Shown here piece by piece: positions 11,226 through 24,282 of a stretch of 64,000 nt of DNA. This DNA is from Loxodes magnus (Eukaryota > Ciliophora > Karyorelictea > Loxodida > Loxodidae). The notes beneath the pieces are model-generated. The model did not search any database, had not been told where the DNA came from, and saw only the letters and a list, made by a program, of their open reading frames with translations. Both the position numbers and the translations under genes were made by a program. Position 1 is the first letter of the stretch. Every line of letters begins with the position of its first letter. The stretch spans positions 930,001 through 994,000 of the forward strand of contig CAMPDV010000065.1 in assembly GCA_946699065.1 (NCBI GenBank), in the 5' to 3' direction.

Positions 11226-12330
11226 GACTGAAATAGAATTTTAAGTAAATTAAAATCAGTTATACTGAAATAGAATTTTAAGTAAAAATAAAATCAGTAT
11301 GACTGAAATAGAATTTTAAGTAAATTAAAATTAGTTTGACTGAAATAGAATTTTAAGTAAATTAAAATCAGTTTGACTGAAATAGAATTTTTAGTAAATT
11401 AAAATAAGTTTGACTGAAATAGAAATTTAAGTAAATTAAAATTAGTTTGACTGAAATAGAATTTTAAGTAAATTAAAATAAGTGTGACTGAAATAGAATT
11501 TTAATTAAATTAAAATAAGTTTGACTGAAATAGAATTTTAAGTAAATTAAAATAAGTTTGACTGAAATAGAATTTTAAGTAAATTAAAATCAGTTTGACT
11601 GAAATAGAATTTTAAGTAAATTAAAATAAGTGTGACTGAAATAGAATTTATGTAAATTAAAATAAGTTTGACTGAAATAGAATTTTAAGTAAATTAAAAT
11701 AAGTATGACTAAATAGAATTTTAAGTAAATTAATATAAGATTGACTGAAATAGAATTTTAAGTAAATTAAAATCAGTTTGACTGAAATAGAATTTTAAGT
11801 AAATTAAAATTAGTTTAACTGAAATAGAATTTAAAGTAAATTAAAATTAGTTTGACTGAAATATAATTTTAAGTAAATTAAAATTAGTTTGACTGAAATA
11901 GAATTTTAAGTAAATTAAAATAGTTTGACCGAAATAGAATTTTAAGTAAATTAAATTAAGTTTGACTTAAATTGAATCTTGCGTAAAATTAAAATAGTTT
12001 TACTGAAATAGAATTTTAAGTAAATTAAAATAAGTTTGACTGAAATAGAATTTTAAGTAAATTAAAATCAGTTTGACTGAAATAGAATTTAAAGTAAATT
12101 AAAATTAGTTTGACTGAAATATAATTTTAAGTAAATTAAAATCAGTTTGACTGAAATAGAATTTTAAGTAAATTAAAATTAGTTTGACTGAAATATAATT
12201 TTAAGTAAATTAAAATTAGTTTGACTGAAATAGAATTTTAAGTAAATTAAAATAGTTTGACCGAAATAGAATTTTAAGTAAATTAAATTAAGTTTGACTT
12301 AAATTGAATCTTGCGTAAAATTAAAATAGT
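11226..12330 (+). repeat. Segmental duplicate S1, third copy (distant)
   Basis: It follows 1,620-2,720 at offsets of about 9,606-9,608 bp: TCAGTTATAC at 11,256 against 1,650, and TTGCG at 11,979 against 2,371. Small insertions and swapped variants break the match in places. A partial fourth copy starts near 23,754. Confidence 0.75.
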
Positions 12331-12332
12331 TT

Positions 12333-12406
12333 TACTGAAATAGAATTTTAAGTAAATTAAAATAACTTTGACTGAAATAGAATTTTAAGTAAATTAAGAT
12401 CAGTTT
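12333..12406 (+). repeat. Two adjacent type B-like monomers inside the left domain
   Basis: One monomer (12,333-12,369) ends AATAACTTT and the next (12,370-12,406) has TTAAGATCAG. Both changes are common right-domain markers, and this exact order recurs near 50.60-50.65, 52.74-52.79, 58.65-58.70 and 60.76-60.81 kb. In the left domain I found AACTTTG only here, and TTAAGATCAG only here and near 39.95 kb. Confidence 0.8.
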
Positions 12407-13780
12407 GACTGAAATAGAATTTTAAGTAAATTAAAATAAGTTTGACTGAAATAGAATTTTAAGTAAATTAAAATAGTTTGACTGAAATAGAATTTTAAGT
12501 AAATTAAAATAAGTTTGACTGAAATAGAAATTTAAGTAAATTAAAATCAGTTTGACTGAAATAGAATTTTAAGTAAATTAAATTAAGTTTGACTTAAATT
12601 GAATCTTAAGTAAAATTAAAATAGTTTGACTGAAATAGAATTTTAAGTAAATTAAAATAAGTTTGACTGAAATAGAATTTTGAGTAAATTAAAATCAGTT
12701 TGACTGAAATAGAATTTTAAGTAAATTAAATTAAGTATGACTGAAATAGAATTTTTAGTTAATTAAAATTGGTTTGACTGAAATAGAATTTTAAGTAAAT
12801 TAAAATAGTTTGACTGAAATAGAATTTTAAGTAAATTAAAATAAGTTTGACTTAAATAAAATTTTAAGTAAATTAAAATCAGTTTGACTTAAATTGAATC
12901 TTAAGTAAAATTAAAATAGTTTGACTGAAATAGAATTTTAAGTAAATTAAAATAAGTTTGACTTAAATTGAATTTTAAGTAAATTAAAATAAGTTTGACT
13001 GAAATAGAATTTTAGGTAAATTAAAATAAGTTTGACTGAAATCGAAATTTAAGTAAATTTAAATAAATTTGACTGAAATAGAATTTTAAGTAAATTAAAA
13101 TACGTGTGACTGGAATAGAATTTATGTAAATTAAAATAAGTTTGACTGAAATAGAATTTTAAGTAAATTAAAATAAGTTTGACTGAAATAGAATTTTAAT
13201 TAAATTAAAATAAGTATGACTGAAATAGAATTTTAAGTAAATTAAAATAAGTTTGACTGAAATAGAATTTTTAGTAAATTAAAATAAGTGTGACTGGAAT
13301 AGAATTTTAATAATTTATGAATAAGTTTGACTGAAATAGAATTTTAAGTAAATTAAAATAAGTATGACTAAATAGAATTTTAAGTAAATTAAAATAAGTT
13401 TGACTGAAATAGAATTTTAAGTAAATTAAAATCAGTTTGACTGAAATAGAATTTTAAGTAAATTAAATTAAGTATGACTGAAATAGAATTTTTAGTTAAT
13501 TAAAATTGGTTTGACTGAAATATAATTTTAAGTAAATTAAAATCAGTTTGACTGAAATAGAATTTTAAGTAAATTAAAATTAGTTTGACTGAAATAGAAT
13601 TTTAAGTAAATTAAAATCAGTTTGACTGAAATAGAATTTTAAGTAAATTAAAATTAGTTTGACTGAATCAGAATTTTAAGTAAATTAAAATAAGCGTCAT
13701 GAAATAGAATTTTAAGTAAATTAAAATCAGTTTGACTGAAAAAGAATTTAAGTAAATTAAAATTAGTTTGAACTGAAATA

Positions 13781-15832
13781 GAAATTTAAGTAAATTAAAA
13801 TTAGTTTGACTGAAATAGAATTTTAAGTAAATTAAAATCAGTTTGACTGAAATAGAATTTTAAGTAAAATTAAAATAAGTTTAAATTAAATAGAATTTTA
13901 AGTAAATTAAAATAAGTTTGACTGAAATAGAATTTTAAGTAAATTAAAATCAGTTTGAACGAAATAGAATTTTAAGTAAATTAAAATAAGTATGACTAAA
14001 TAGAATTTTAAGTAAATTAAAATAAGTTTGACTGAAATAGAATTTTAAGTAAATTAAAATCAGTTTGACTGAAATAGAATTTTAAGTAAATTAAATTAAG
14101 TATGACTGAAATAGAATTTTTATTTAATTAAAATTGGTTTGACTGAAATATAATTTTAAGTAAATTAAAATCAGTTTGACTGAAATAGAATTTTAAGTAA
14201 ATTAAAATTAGTTTGACTGAAATAGAATTTTAAGTAAATTAAAATCAGTTTGACTTAAATTGAATTTTAGGTAAATTAAAGGCAGTTTGACTGAAATTGA
14301 ATTTTAAGTAAATTAAAATAAGTACGACTGGAATAGAATTTTAAGTAAATTAAAATAAGTTTGACTGAAATAGAATTTTAAGTAAATTAAAATTAGTTTT
14401 ACTGAAATAGAATTTTAAGTAAATTAAAATCAGTTTGACTGAAATAGAATTTTAAGTAAATTAAAATAAGTGTGACTGAATCAGAATTTTAAGTAAATTA
14501 AAATTAGTTTGACTGAAATAGAATTTTAAGTAAATTAAAATCAGTTTGACTGAAAAAGAATTTAAGTAAATTAAAATTAGTTTGAACTGAAATAGAAAAT
14601 TAAGTACATTAAAATTAGTTTGACTGAAATAGAATTTTAATAATTTATGAATAAGTTTGACTGAAATAGAATTTTAAATAAATTAAAATTAGTTTGACTG
14701 AAATAGAAATTTAAGTAAATTAAAATAAGTTTGACTGAAATAGAATTTTAAGTAAATTAAATTAAGTTTGACTTAAATTGAATCTTAAGTAAAATTAAAA
14801 TAGTTTGACTGAAATAGAATTTTAAGTAAATTAAAATAAGTTTGACTGAAATAGAATTTTAAGTAAATTAAAATCAGTTTGACTGAAATAGAATTTTAAG
14901 TAAATTAAATTAAGTATGACTGAAATAGAATTTTTAGTTAATTAAAATTGGTTTGACTGAAATATAATTTTAAGTAAATTAAAATCAGTTTGACTGAAAT
15001 AGAATTTTAAGTAAATTAAAATTAGTTTGACTGAAATAGAATTTTAAGTAAATTAAAATAGTTTGACTGAAATAGAATTTGAAGTAAATTAAAATAAGTT
15101 TGACTGAAATAGAATTTTAATAATTTATGAATAAGATTGACTGAAATAGAATTTTAAGCAAATTAAAATAGTTTGACTGAAATAGAATTTTAAGAAAAAT
15201 TAAAATAAGTTTGAATGAAATAGAATTTAAATAATTTATGAATAAGACTGACTGAATCAGAATTTTAAGTTAATTAAAATAAGTGTGACTGAAATAGAAT
15301 TTTAATTAAATTAAAATAAGTTTGAATGAAATAGAATTTTAAGTAAATTAAAATCAGTTTGACTGAAATAGAATTTTAAGTAAATTAAAATAAGTGTGAC
15401 TGAAATAGAATTTCAAGTAAATTAAAATAAGTGTGACTGAATCAGAATTTTAAGTAAATTAAAATCAGTGTGATTAAATACAATTTTAAGTAAATTAAAA
15501 TCAGTTTGACTGAAAAAGAATTTAAGTAAATTAAAATTAGTTTGAACTGAAATAGAAATTTAAGTAAATTAAAATTAGTTTGACTGAAATAGAATTTTAA
15601 TAATTTATGAATAAGTTTGACTGAAATAGAATTTTAAGTAAATTAAAATCAGTTTGACTGAAATAGAATTTTAAGTAAAAATAAAATCAGTATGACTGAA
15701 ATAGAATTTTAAGTAAATTAAAAATAGTTTGACTGAAATAGAATTTTAAGTAAATTAAAATCAGTTTGACTGAAATAGAATTTTTAGTAAATTAAAATAA
15801 GTTTGACTGAAATAGAATTTTTAGTAAATTAA
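13781..15832 (+). repeat. Segmental duplicate S2, copy 2
   Basis: This is the distant copy of 4,139-6,190, with the offset of 9,642 bp held to within a base over about 2.05 kb. Its right part (from about 15,100) was copied again locally with a shift of 1,148 bp. Confidence 0.88.
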
Positions 15833-15930
15833 AATTAGTTTGACTGAAATAGAATTTTAAGTAAATTAAAATAAGTGTGACTGAAATAGAAATTTAAGTA
15901 AATTAAAATTAGTTTGACTGAAATAGAATT
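15100..15930 (+). repeat. Segmental duplicate S4, copy 1
   Basis: It matches 16,248-17,078 at offset 1,148 bp, which is 31 monomers plus one base. The GACTGACTGAATCAG marker is at 15,245 and 16,393. Confidence 0.87.
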
Positions 15931-16247
15931 TTAATTAAATTAAAATAAGTATGACTGAAATAGAATTTTAAGTAAATTAAAATCAGTTTGACTGAAATAG
16001 AATATTAAGTAAATTAAAATCAGTGCGTCTGAAATAGAATTTTAAGTAAATTAAAATAAGTGTGACTGAAATAGAATTTTAAGTAAATTAAAATAAGTGT
16101 GACTGAAATAGAATTTTAAGTAAATTAAAATAAGTTTGACTGAAATAGAATTTTAAGTAAATTAAAATCAGTTTGACTGAAATAGAATTTTAAGTAAATT
16201 AAAATTAGTTTGACTGAAATAGAATTTAAAGTAAATTAAAATCAGTT

Positions 16248-17078
16248 TGACTGAAATAGAATTTTAATAATTTATGAATAAGATTGACTGAAATAGAATT
16301 TTAAGCAAATTAAAATAGTTTGACTGAAATAGAATTTTAAGAAAAATTAAAATAAGTTTGAATGAAATAGAATTTAAATAATTTATGAATAAGACTGACT
16401 GAATCAGAATTTTAAGTTAATTAAAATAAGTGTGACTGAAATAGAATTTTAATTAAATTAAAATAAGTTTGAATGAAATAGAATTTTAAGTAAATTAAAA
16501 TCAGTTTGACTGAAATAGAATTTTAAGTAAATTAAAATAAGTGTGACTGAAATAGAATTTCAAGTAAATTAAAATAAGTGTGACTGAATCAGAATTTTAA
16601 GTAAATTAAAATCAGTGTGATGAAAGACAATTTTAAGTAAATTAAAATCAGTTTGACTGAAAAAGAATTTAAGTAAATTAAAATTAGTTTGAACTGAAAT
16701 AGAAATTTAAGTAAATTAAAATTAGTTTGACTGAAATAGAATTTTAATAATTTATGAATAAGTTTGACTGAAATAGAATTTTAAGTAAATTAAAATCAGT
16801 TTGACTGAAATAGAATTTTAAGTAAAAATAAAATCAGTATGACTGAAATAGAATTTTAAGTAAATTAAAAATAGTTTGACTGAAATAGAATTTTAAGTAA
16901 ATTAAAATCAGTTTGACTGAAATAGAATTTTTAGTAAATTAAAATAAGTTTGACTGAAATAGAATTTTTAGTAAATTAAAATTAGTTTGACTGAAATAGA
17001 ATTTTAAGTAAATTAAAATAAGTGTGACTGAAATAGAAATTTAAGTAAATTAAAATTAGTTTGACTGAAATAGAATTT
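16248..17078 (+). repeat. Segmental duplicate S4, copy 2
   Basis: This is the local copy of 15,100-15,930. A private change (GAAAGACAATTTT, near 16,623) is seen only here among the related modules I read. Confidence 0.85.
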
Positions 17079-17339
17079 TAAGTAAATTAAAATCAGTTTG
17101 ACTGAAATAGAATTTAAAGTAAATTAAAATTAGTTTGACTGAAATATAATTTAAAGAAATTAAAATAAGTTTAACTGAAATAGAAATTTAAGTAAATTAA
17201 ATTAAGTATGACTGAAATAGAATTTTAAGTAAATTAAATTAAGTTTGACTTAAATTGAATCTTAAGTAAATTAAAATAGTTTGACTGAAATAGAATTTTA
17301 AGTAAATTAAAATAAGTTTGACTGAAATAGAAATTTAAG

Positions 17340-18937
17340 TAAATTAAAATCAGTTTGACTGAAATAGAATTTTAAGTAAATTAAATTAAGTTTGACTTAA
17401 ATTGAATCTTAAGTAAAATTAAAATAGTTTGACTGAAATAGAATTTTAAGTAAATTAAAATAAGTTTGACTGAAATAGAATTTTGAGTAAATTAAAATCA
17501 GTTTGACTGAAATAGAATTTTAAGTAAATTAAATTAAGTATGACTGAAATAGAATTTTTAGTTAATTAAAATTGGTTTGACTGAAATAGAATTTTAAGTA
17601 AATTAAAATAGTTTGACTGAAATAGAATTTTAAGTAAATTAAAATAAGTTTGACTTAAATAAAATTTTAAGTAAATTAAAATCAGTTTGACTTAAATTGA
17701 ATCTTAAGTAAAATTAAAATAGTTTGACTGAAATAGAATTTTAAGTAAATTAAAATAAGTTTGACTGAAATAGAATTTTAAGTAAATTAAAATCAGTTTG
17801 ACTGAAATAGAATTTTAATAATTTATGAATAAGTTTTACTGAAATAGAATTTTAAGTAAATTAAAATCAGTATGACTGAAATAGAATTTTAAGTAAATTA
17901 AATTAAGTTTGACTTAAATTGAATTTTAAGTAAATTAAAATAAGTTTGACTGAAATAGAATTTTAGGTAAATTAAAATAAGTTTGACTGAAATCGAAATT
18001 TAAGTAAATTTAAATAAGTTTGACTGAAATAGAATTTTAAGTAAATTAAAATACGTGTGACTGGAATAGAATTTATGTAAATTAAAATAAGTTTGACTGA
18101 AATAGAATTTTAAGTAAATTAAAATAAGTTTGACTGAAATAGAATTTTAAGTAAATTAAAATAAGTTTGACTGAAATAGAATTTTAGGTAAATTAAAATA
18201 AGTTTGACTGAAATCGAAATTTAAGTAAATTTAAATAAGTTTGACTGAAATAGAATTTTAAGTAAATTAAAATACGTGTGACTGGAATAGAATTTATGTA
18301 AATTAAAATAAGTTTGACTGAAATAGAATTTTAATAATTTATGAATAAGTTTGACTGAAATAGAATTTTAAGTAAATTAAAATCAGTTTGACTGAAATAG
18401 AATTTTAAGTAAAAATAAAATCAGTATGACTGAAATAGAATTTTAAGTAAATTAAAAATAGTTTGACTGAAATAGAATTTTAAGTAAATTAAAATCAGTT
18501 TGACTGAAATAGAATTTTTAGTAAATTAAAATAAGTTTGACTGAAATAGAATTTTTAGTAAATTAAAATTAGTTTGACTGAAATAGAATTTTAAGTAAAT
18601 TAAAATAAGTGTGACTGAAATAGAAATTTAAGTAAATTAAAATTAGTTTGACTGAAATAGAATTTTAATTAAATTAAAATAAGTATGACTGAAATAGAAT
18701 TTTAAGTAAATTAAAATCAGTTTGACTGAAATAGAATATTAAGTAAATTAAAATCAGTGCGTCTGAAATAGAATTTTAAGTAAATTAAAATTAGTTTGAC
18801 TGAAATAGAAATTTAAGTAAATTAAAATAAGTTTGACTGAAATAGAATTTTAAGTAAATTAAATTAAGTTTGACTTAAATTGAATCTTAAGTAAAATTAA
18901 AATAGTTTGACTGAAATAGAATTTTAAGTAAATTAAA
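17340..18937 (+). repeat. 1.3-kb module M with flank, copy 2
   Basis: It aligns to 34,437-36,036 at offset 17,097-17,099 bp: TTTTGAG (17,481/34,578), GACTTAAATAAAATTTT (17,652/34,750), AGTGCG (18,756/35,855). At about 18.24-18.34 kb the two copies use different variant monomers in the same number of units, which suggests local conversion. At 34.65 kb a GTAAAAATAAAATCAG monomer replaces the TTAGTTAATT monomer found here. Confidence 0.83.
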
Positions 18938-21644
18938 ATCAGTTTGACTGAAAAAGAATTTAAGTAAATTAAAATTAGTTTGAACTGAAATAGAAATTTA
19001 AGTAAATTAAAATTAGTTTGACTTAAATTGAATCTTAAGTAAAATTAAAATAGTTTGACTGAAATAGAATTTTAAGTAAATTAAAATAAGTTTGACTGAA
19101 ATAGAAATTTAAGTAAATTAAAAAAAGTTTGACTGAAATAGAATTTTAAGTAAATTAAATTAAGTTTGACTTAAATTGAATCTTAAGTAAAATTAAAATA
19201 GTTTGACTGAAATAGAATTTTAAGTAAATTAAAATAAGTTTGACTGAAATAGAATTTTAAGTAAATTAAAATCAGTTTGACTGAAATAGAATTTTAAGTA
19301 AATTAAATTAAGTATGACTGAAATAGAATTTTTAGTTAATTAAAATTGGTTTGACTGAAATATAATTTTAAGTAAATTAAAATCAGTTTGACTGAAATAG
19401 AATTTTAAGTAAATTAAAATTAGTTTGACTGAAATAGAATTTTAAGTAAATTAAAATAGTTTGACTGAAATAGAATTTGAAGTAAATTAAAATAAGTTTG
19501 ACTGAAATAGAATTTTAATAATTTATGAATAAGATTGACTGAAATAGAATTTTAAGCAAATTAAAATAGTTTGACTGAAATAGAATTTTAAGAAAAATTA
19601 AAATAAGTTTGAATGAAATAGAATTTAAATAATTTATGAATAAGACTGACTGAATCAGAATTTTAAGTTAATTAAAATAAGTGTGACTGAAATAGAATTT
19701 TAATTAAATTAAAATAAGTTTGAATGAAATAGAATTTTAAGTAAATTAAAATCAGTTTGACTGAAATAGAATTTTAAGTAAATTAAAATAAGTGTGACTG
19801 AAATAGAATTTCAAGTAAATTAAAATCAGTATGACTGAAATAGAATTTTAAGTAAATTAAAAATAGTTTGACTGAAATAGAATTTTAAGTAAATTAAAAT
19901 CAGTTTGACTGAAAAAGAATTTAAGTAAATTAAAATTAGTTTGAACTGAAATAGAAATTTAAGTAAATTAAAATTAGTTTGACTGAAATAGAATTTTAAT
20001 AATTTATGAATAAGTTTGACTGAAATAGAATTTTAAGTAAATTAAAATCAGTTTGACTGAAATAGAATTTTAAGTAAAAATAAAATCAGTATGACTGAAA
20101 TAGAATTTTAAGTAAATTAAAAATAGTTTGACTGAAATAGAATTTTAAGTAAATTAAAATCAGTTTGACTGAAATAGAATTTTTAGTAAATTAAAATAAG
20201 TTTGACTGAAATAGAATTTTTAGTAAATTAAAATTAGTTTGACTGAAATAGAATTTTAAGTAAATTAAAATAAGTGTGACTGAAATAGAAATTTAAGTAA
20301 ATTAAAATTAGTTTGACTGAAATAGAATTTTAATTAAATTAAAATAAGTATGACTGAAATAGAATTTTAAGTAAATTAAAATCAGTTTGACTGAAATAGA
20401 ATATTAAGTAAATTAAAATCAGTGCGTCTGAAATAGAATTTTACGTAAATTAAAATAAGTGTGACTGAAATAGAATTTTAAGTAAATTAAAATAAGTGTG
20501 ACTGAAATAGAATTTTAAGTAAATTAAAATAAGTTTGACTGAAATAGAATTTTAAGTAAATTAAAATCAGTTTGACTGAAATAGAATTTTAAGTAAATTA
20601 AAATTAGTTTGACTGAAATAGAATTTAAAGTAAATTAAAATCAGTTTGACTGAAATAGAATTTTAAGTAAATTAAATTAAGTTTGACTTAAATTGAATCT
20701 TAAGTAAAATTAAAATAGTTTGACTGAAATAGAATTTTAAGTAAATTAAAATAAGTTTGACTGAAATAGAATTTTGAGTAAATTAAAATCAGTTTGACTG
20801 AAATAGAATTTTAAGTAAATTAAATTAAGTATGACTGAAATAGAATTTTTAGTTAATTAAAATTGGTTTGACTGAAATAGAATTTTAAGTAAATTAAAAT
20901 AGTTTGTCTGAAATAGAATTTTAAGTAAATTAAAATAAGTTTGACTGAAATAGAATTTTGAGTAAATTAAAATCAGTTTGACTGAAATAGAATTTTAAGT
21001 AAATTAAATTAAGTATGACTGAAATAGAATTTTTAGTTAATTAAAATTGGTTTGACTGAAATAGAATTTTAAGTAAATTAAAATAGTTTGTCTGAAATAG
21101 AATTTTAAGTAAATTAAAATAAGTTTGACTTAAATAAAATTTTAAGTAAATTAAAATCAGTTTGACTGAAATAGAATTTTAAGTAAATTAAATTAAGTAT
21201 GACTGAAATAGAATTTTTAGTTAATTAAAATTGGTTTGACTGAAATATAATTTTAAGTAAATTAAAATTAGTTTGACTGAAATAGAATTTTAAGTAAATT
21301 AAAATAGTTTGACTGAAATAGAATTTTAAGTAAATTAAAATAAGTTTGACTGAAATAGAATTTTAATAATTTATGAATAAGATTGACTGAAATAGAAATT
21401 TAAGTAAATTAAAATAAGTTTGACTGAAATAGAATTTTAAGTAAAATTAAAATAAGTTTGAATGAAATAGAATTTAAATAATTTATGAATAAGACTGACT
21501 GAATCAGAATTTTAATTAAATTAAAATAAGTGTGACTGAAATAGAATTTTAAGTAAATTAAAATAAGTGTGACTGAAATAGAATTTTTAGTAAATTAAAA
21601 TAAGTTTGACTGAAATAGAATTTTAAGTAAATTAAAATAAGTAT

Positions 21645-21760
21645 GACTCAAATATAATTTTAAGGTAAATTAAAATCAGTACGACTGAAATAGAATTTTA
21701 AGTAAATTAAATTAATTTTGACTTAAATTGAATCTTAAGTAAAATTAAAATAGTTTGACT
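21645..21760 (+). repeat. GACTCAAATATAATTTTAAGG marker segment, first copy
   Basis: A run of three unusual monomers: GACTCAAATATAATTTTAAGG, a monomer starting GTACGACTG, and one ending TTAATTTTG followed by TTGAATCTTAAG. It recurs at 23,421 (offset 1,776 bp, exactly 48 x 37), 43,399, 47,101, 51,054, 53,198 and 56,118. It is the only left-type marker found repeatedly on both sides of the 48.8-kb boundary in the same order. Confidence 0.85.
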
Positions 21761-24282
21761 GAAATAGAATTTTAAGTAAATTAAAATAAGTTTGACTGAA
21801 ATAGAATTTTAAGTAAATTAAAATCAGTTTGACTGAAATAGAATTTTAATAATTTATGAATAAGTTTGACTGAAATAGAATTTTAAGTAAATTAAAATCA
21901 GTATGACTGAAATAGAATTTTAAGTAAAAATAAAATCAGTATGACTGAAATAGAATTTTAAGTAAATTAAAAATAGTTTGACTGAAATAGAATTTTAAGT
22001 AAATTAAAATCAGTTTGACTGAAAAAGAATTTAAGTAAATTAAAATTAGTTTGAACTGAAATAGAAATTTAAGTAAATTAAAATTAGTTTGACTGAAATA
22101 GAATTTTAATAATTTATGAATAAGTTTGACTGAAATAGAATTTTAAATAAATTAAAATTAGTTTGACTGAAATAGAAATTTAAGTAAATTAAAATAAGTT
22201 TGACTGAAATAGAATTTTAAGTAAATTAAATTAAGTTTGACTTAAATTGAATCTTAAGTAAAATTAAAATAGTTTGACTGAAATAGAATTTTAAGTAAAT
22301 TAAAATAAGTTTGACTGAAATAGAATTTTAAGTAAATTAAAATCAGTTTGACTGAAATAGAATTTTAAGTAAATTAAATTAAGTATGACTGAAATAGAAT
22401 TTTTAGTTAATTAAAATTGGTTTGACTGAAATAGAATTTTAAGTAAATTAAAATCAGTTTGACTGAAATTGAATTTTAAGTAAATTAAATTAGTTTGACT
22501 GAAATAGAATTTTAAGTAAATTAAAATAGTTTGACTGAAATAGAATTTGAAGTAAATTAAAATAAGTTTGACTGAAATAGAATTTTAATAATTTATGAAT
22601 AAGATTGACTGAAATAGAATTTTAAGCAAATTAAAATAGTTTGACTGAAATAGAATTTTAAGAAAAATTAAAATAAGTTTGAATGAAATAGAATTTAAAT
22701 AATTTATGAATAAGACTGACTGAATCAGAATTTTAAGTTAATTAAAATAAGTGTGACTGAAATAGAATTTTAATTAAATTAAAATAAGTTTGAATGAAAT
22801 AGAATTTTAAGTAAATTAAAATCAGTTTGACTGAAATAGAATTTTAAGTAAATTAAAATAAGTGTGACTGAAATAGAATTTCAAGTAAATTAAAATAAGT
22901 GTGACTGAATCAGAATTTTAAGTAAATTAAAATCAGTGTGATTAAATACAATTTTAAGTAAATTAAAATCAGTTTGACTGAAAAAGAATTTAAGTAAATT
23001 AAAATTAGTTTGAACTGAAATAGAAATTTAAGTAAATTAAAATTAGTTTGACTGAAATAGAATTTTAATAATTTATGAATAAGTTTGACTGAAATAGAAT
23101 TTTAAGTAAATTAAAATCAGTTTGACTGAAATAGAATTTTAATAATTTATGAATAAGATTGACTGAAATAGAAATTTAAGTAAATTAAAATAAGTTTGAC
23201 TGAAATAGAATTTTAAGTAAAATTAAAATAAGTTTGAATGAAATAGAATTTAAATAATTTATGAATAAGACTGACTGAATCAGAATTTTAATTAAATTAA
23301 AATAAGTGTGACTGAAATAGAATTTTAAGTAAATTAAAATAAGTGTGACTGAAATAGAAATTTAAGTAAATTAAAATCAGTTTGACTGAAATAGAATTTT
23401 AAGTAAATTAAAATAAGTATGACTCAAATATAATTTTAAGGTAAATTAAAATCAGTACGACTGAAATAGAATTTTAAGTAAATTAAATTAATTTTGACTT
23501 AAATTGAATCTTAAGTAAAATTAAAATAGTGTGACTGAAATAGAATTTTAAGTAAATTAAAATAAGTGTGACTGAAATAGAATTTTAAGTAAATTAATAT
23601 AAGTTTGACTGAAATAGAATTTAAAGAAATTAAAATAAGTTTGACTGAAAAAGAATTTAAGTAAATTAAAATTAGTTTGAACTGAAATAGAAATTTAAGT
23701 AAATTAAAATTAGTTTGACTGAAATAGAATTTTAATAATTTATGAATAAGTTTGACTGAAATAGAATTTTAAGTAAATTAAAATCAGTTATACTGAAATA
23801 GAATTTTAAGTAAAAATAAAATCAGTATGACTGAAATAGAATTTTAAGTAAATTAAAATTAGTTTGACTGAAATAGAATTTTAAGTAAATTAAAATCAGT
23901 TTGACTGAAATAGAATTTTAAGTAAATTAAAATAAGTTTGACTGAAATAGAATTTTAAGTAAATTAAAATAAGTATGACTAAATAGAATTTTAAGTAAAT
24001 TAAAATCAGTTTGACTGAAATAGAATTTTAAGTAAATTAAAATTAGTTTGACTGAAATAGAATTTTAAGTAAATTAAAATAGTTTGACCGAAATAGAATT
24101 TTAAGTAAATTAAATTAAGTTTGACTTAAATTGAATCTTGCGTAAAATTAAAATAGTTTTACTGAAATAGAATTTTAAGTAAATTAAAATAAGTTTGACT
24201 GAAATAGAATTTTAAGTAAATTAAAATCAGTTTGACTGAAATAGAATTTAAAGTAAATTAAAATTAGTTTGACTGAAATATA

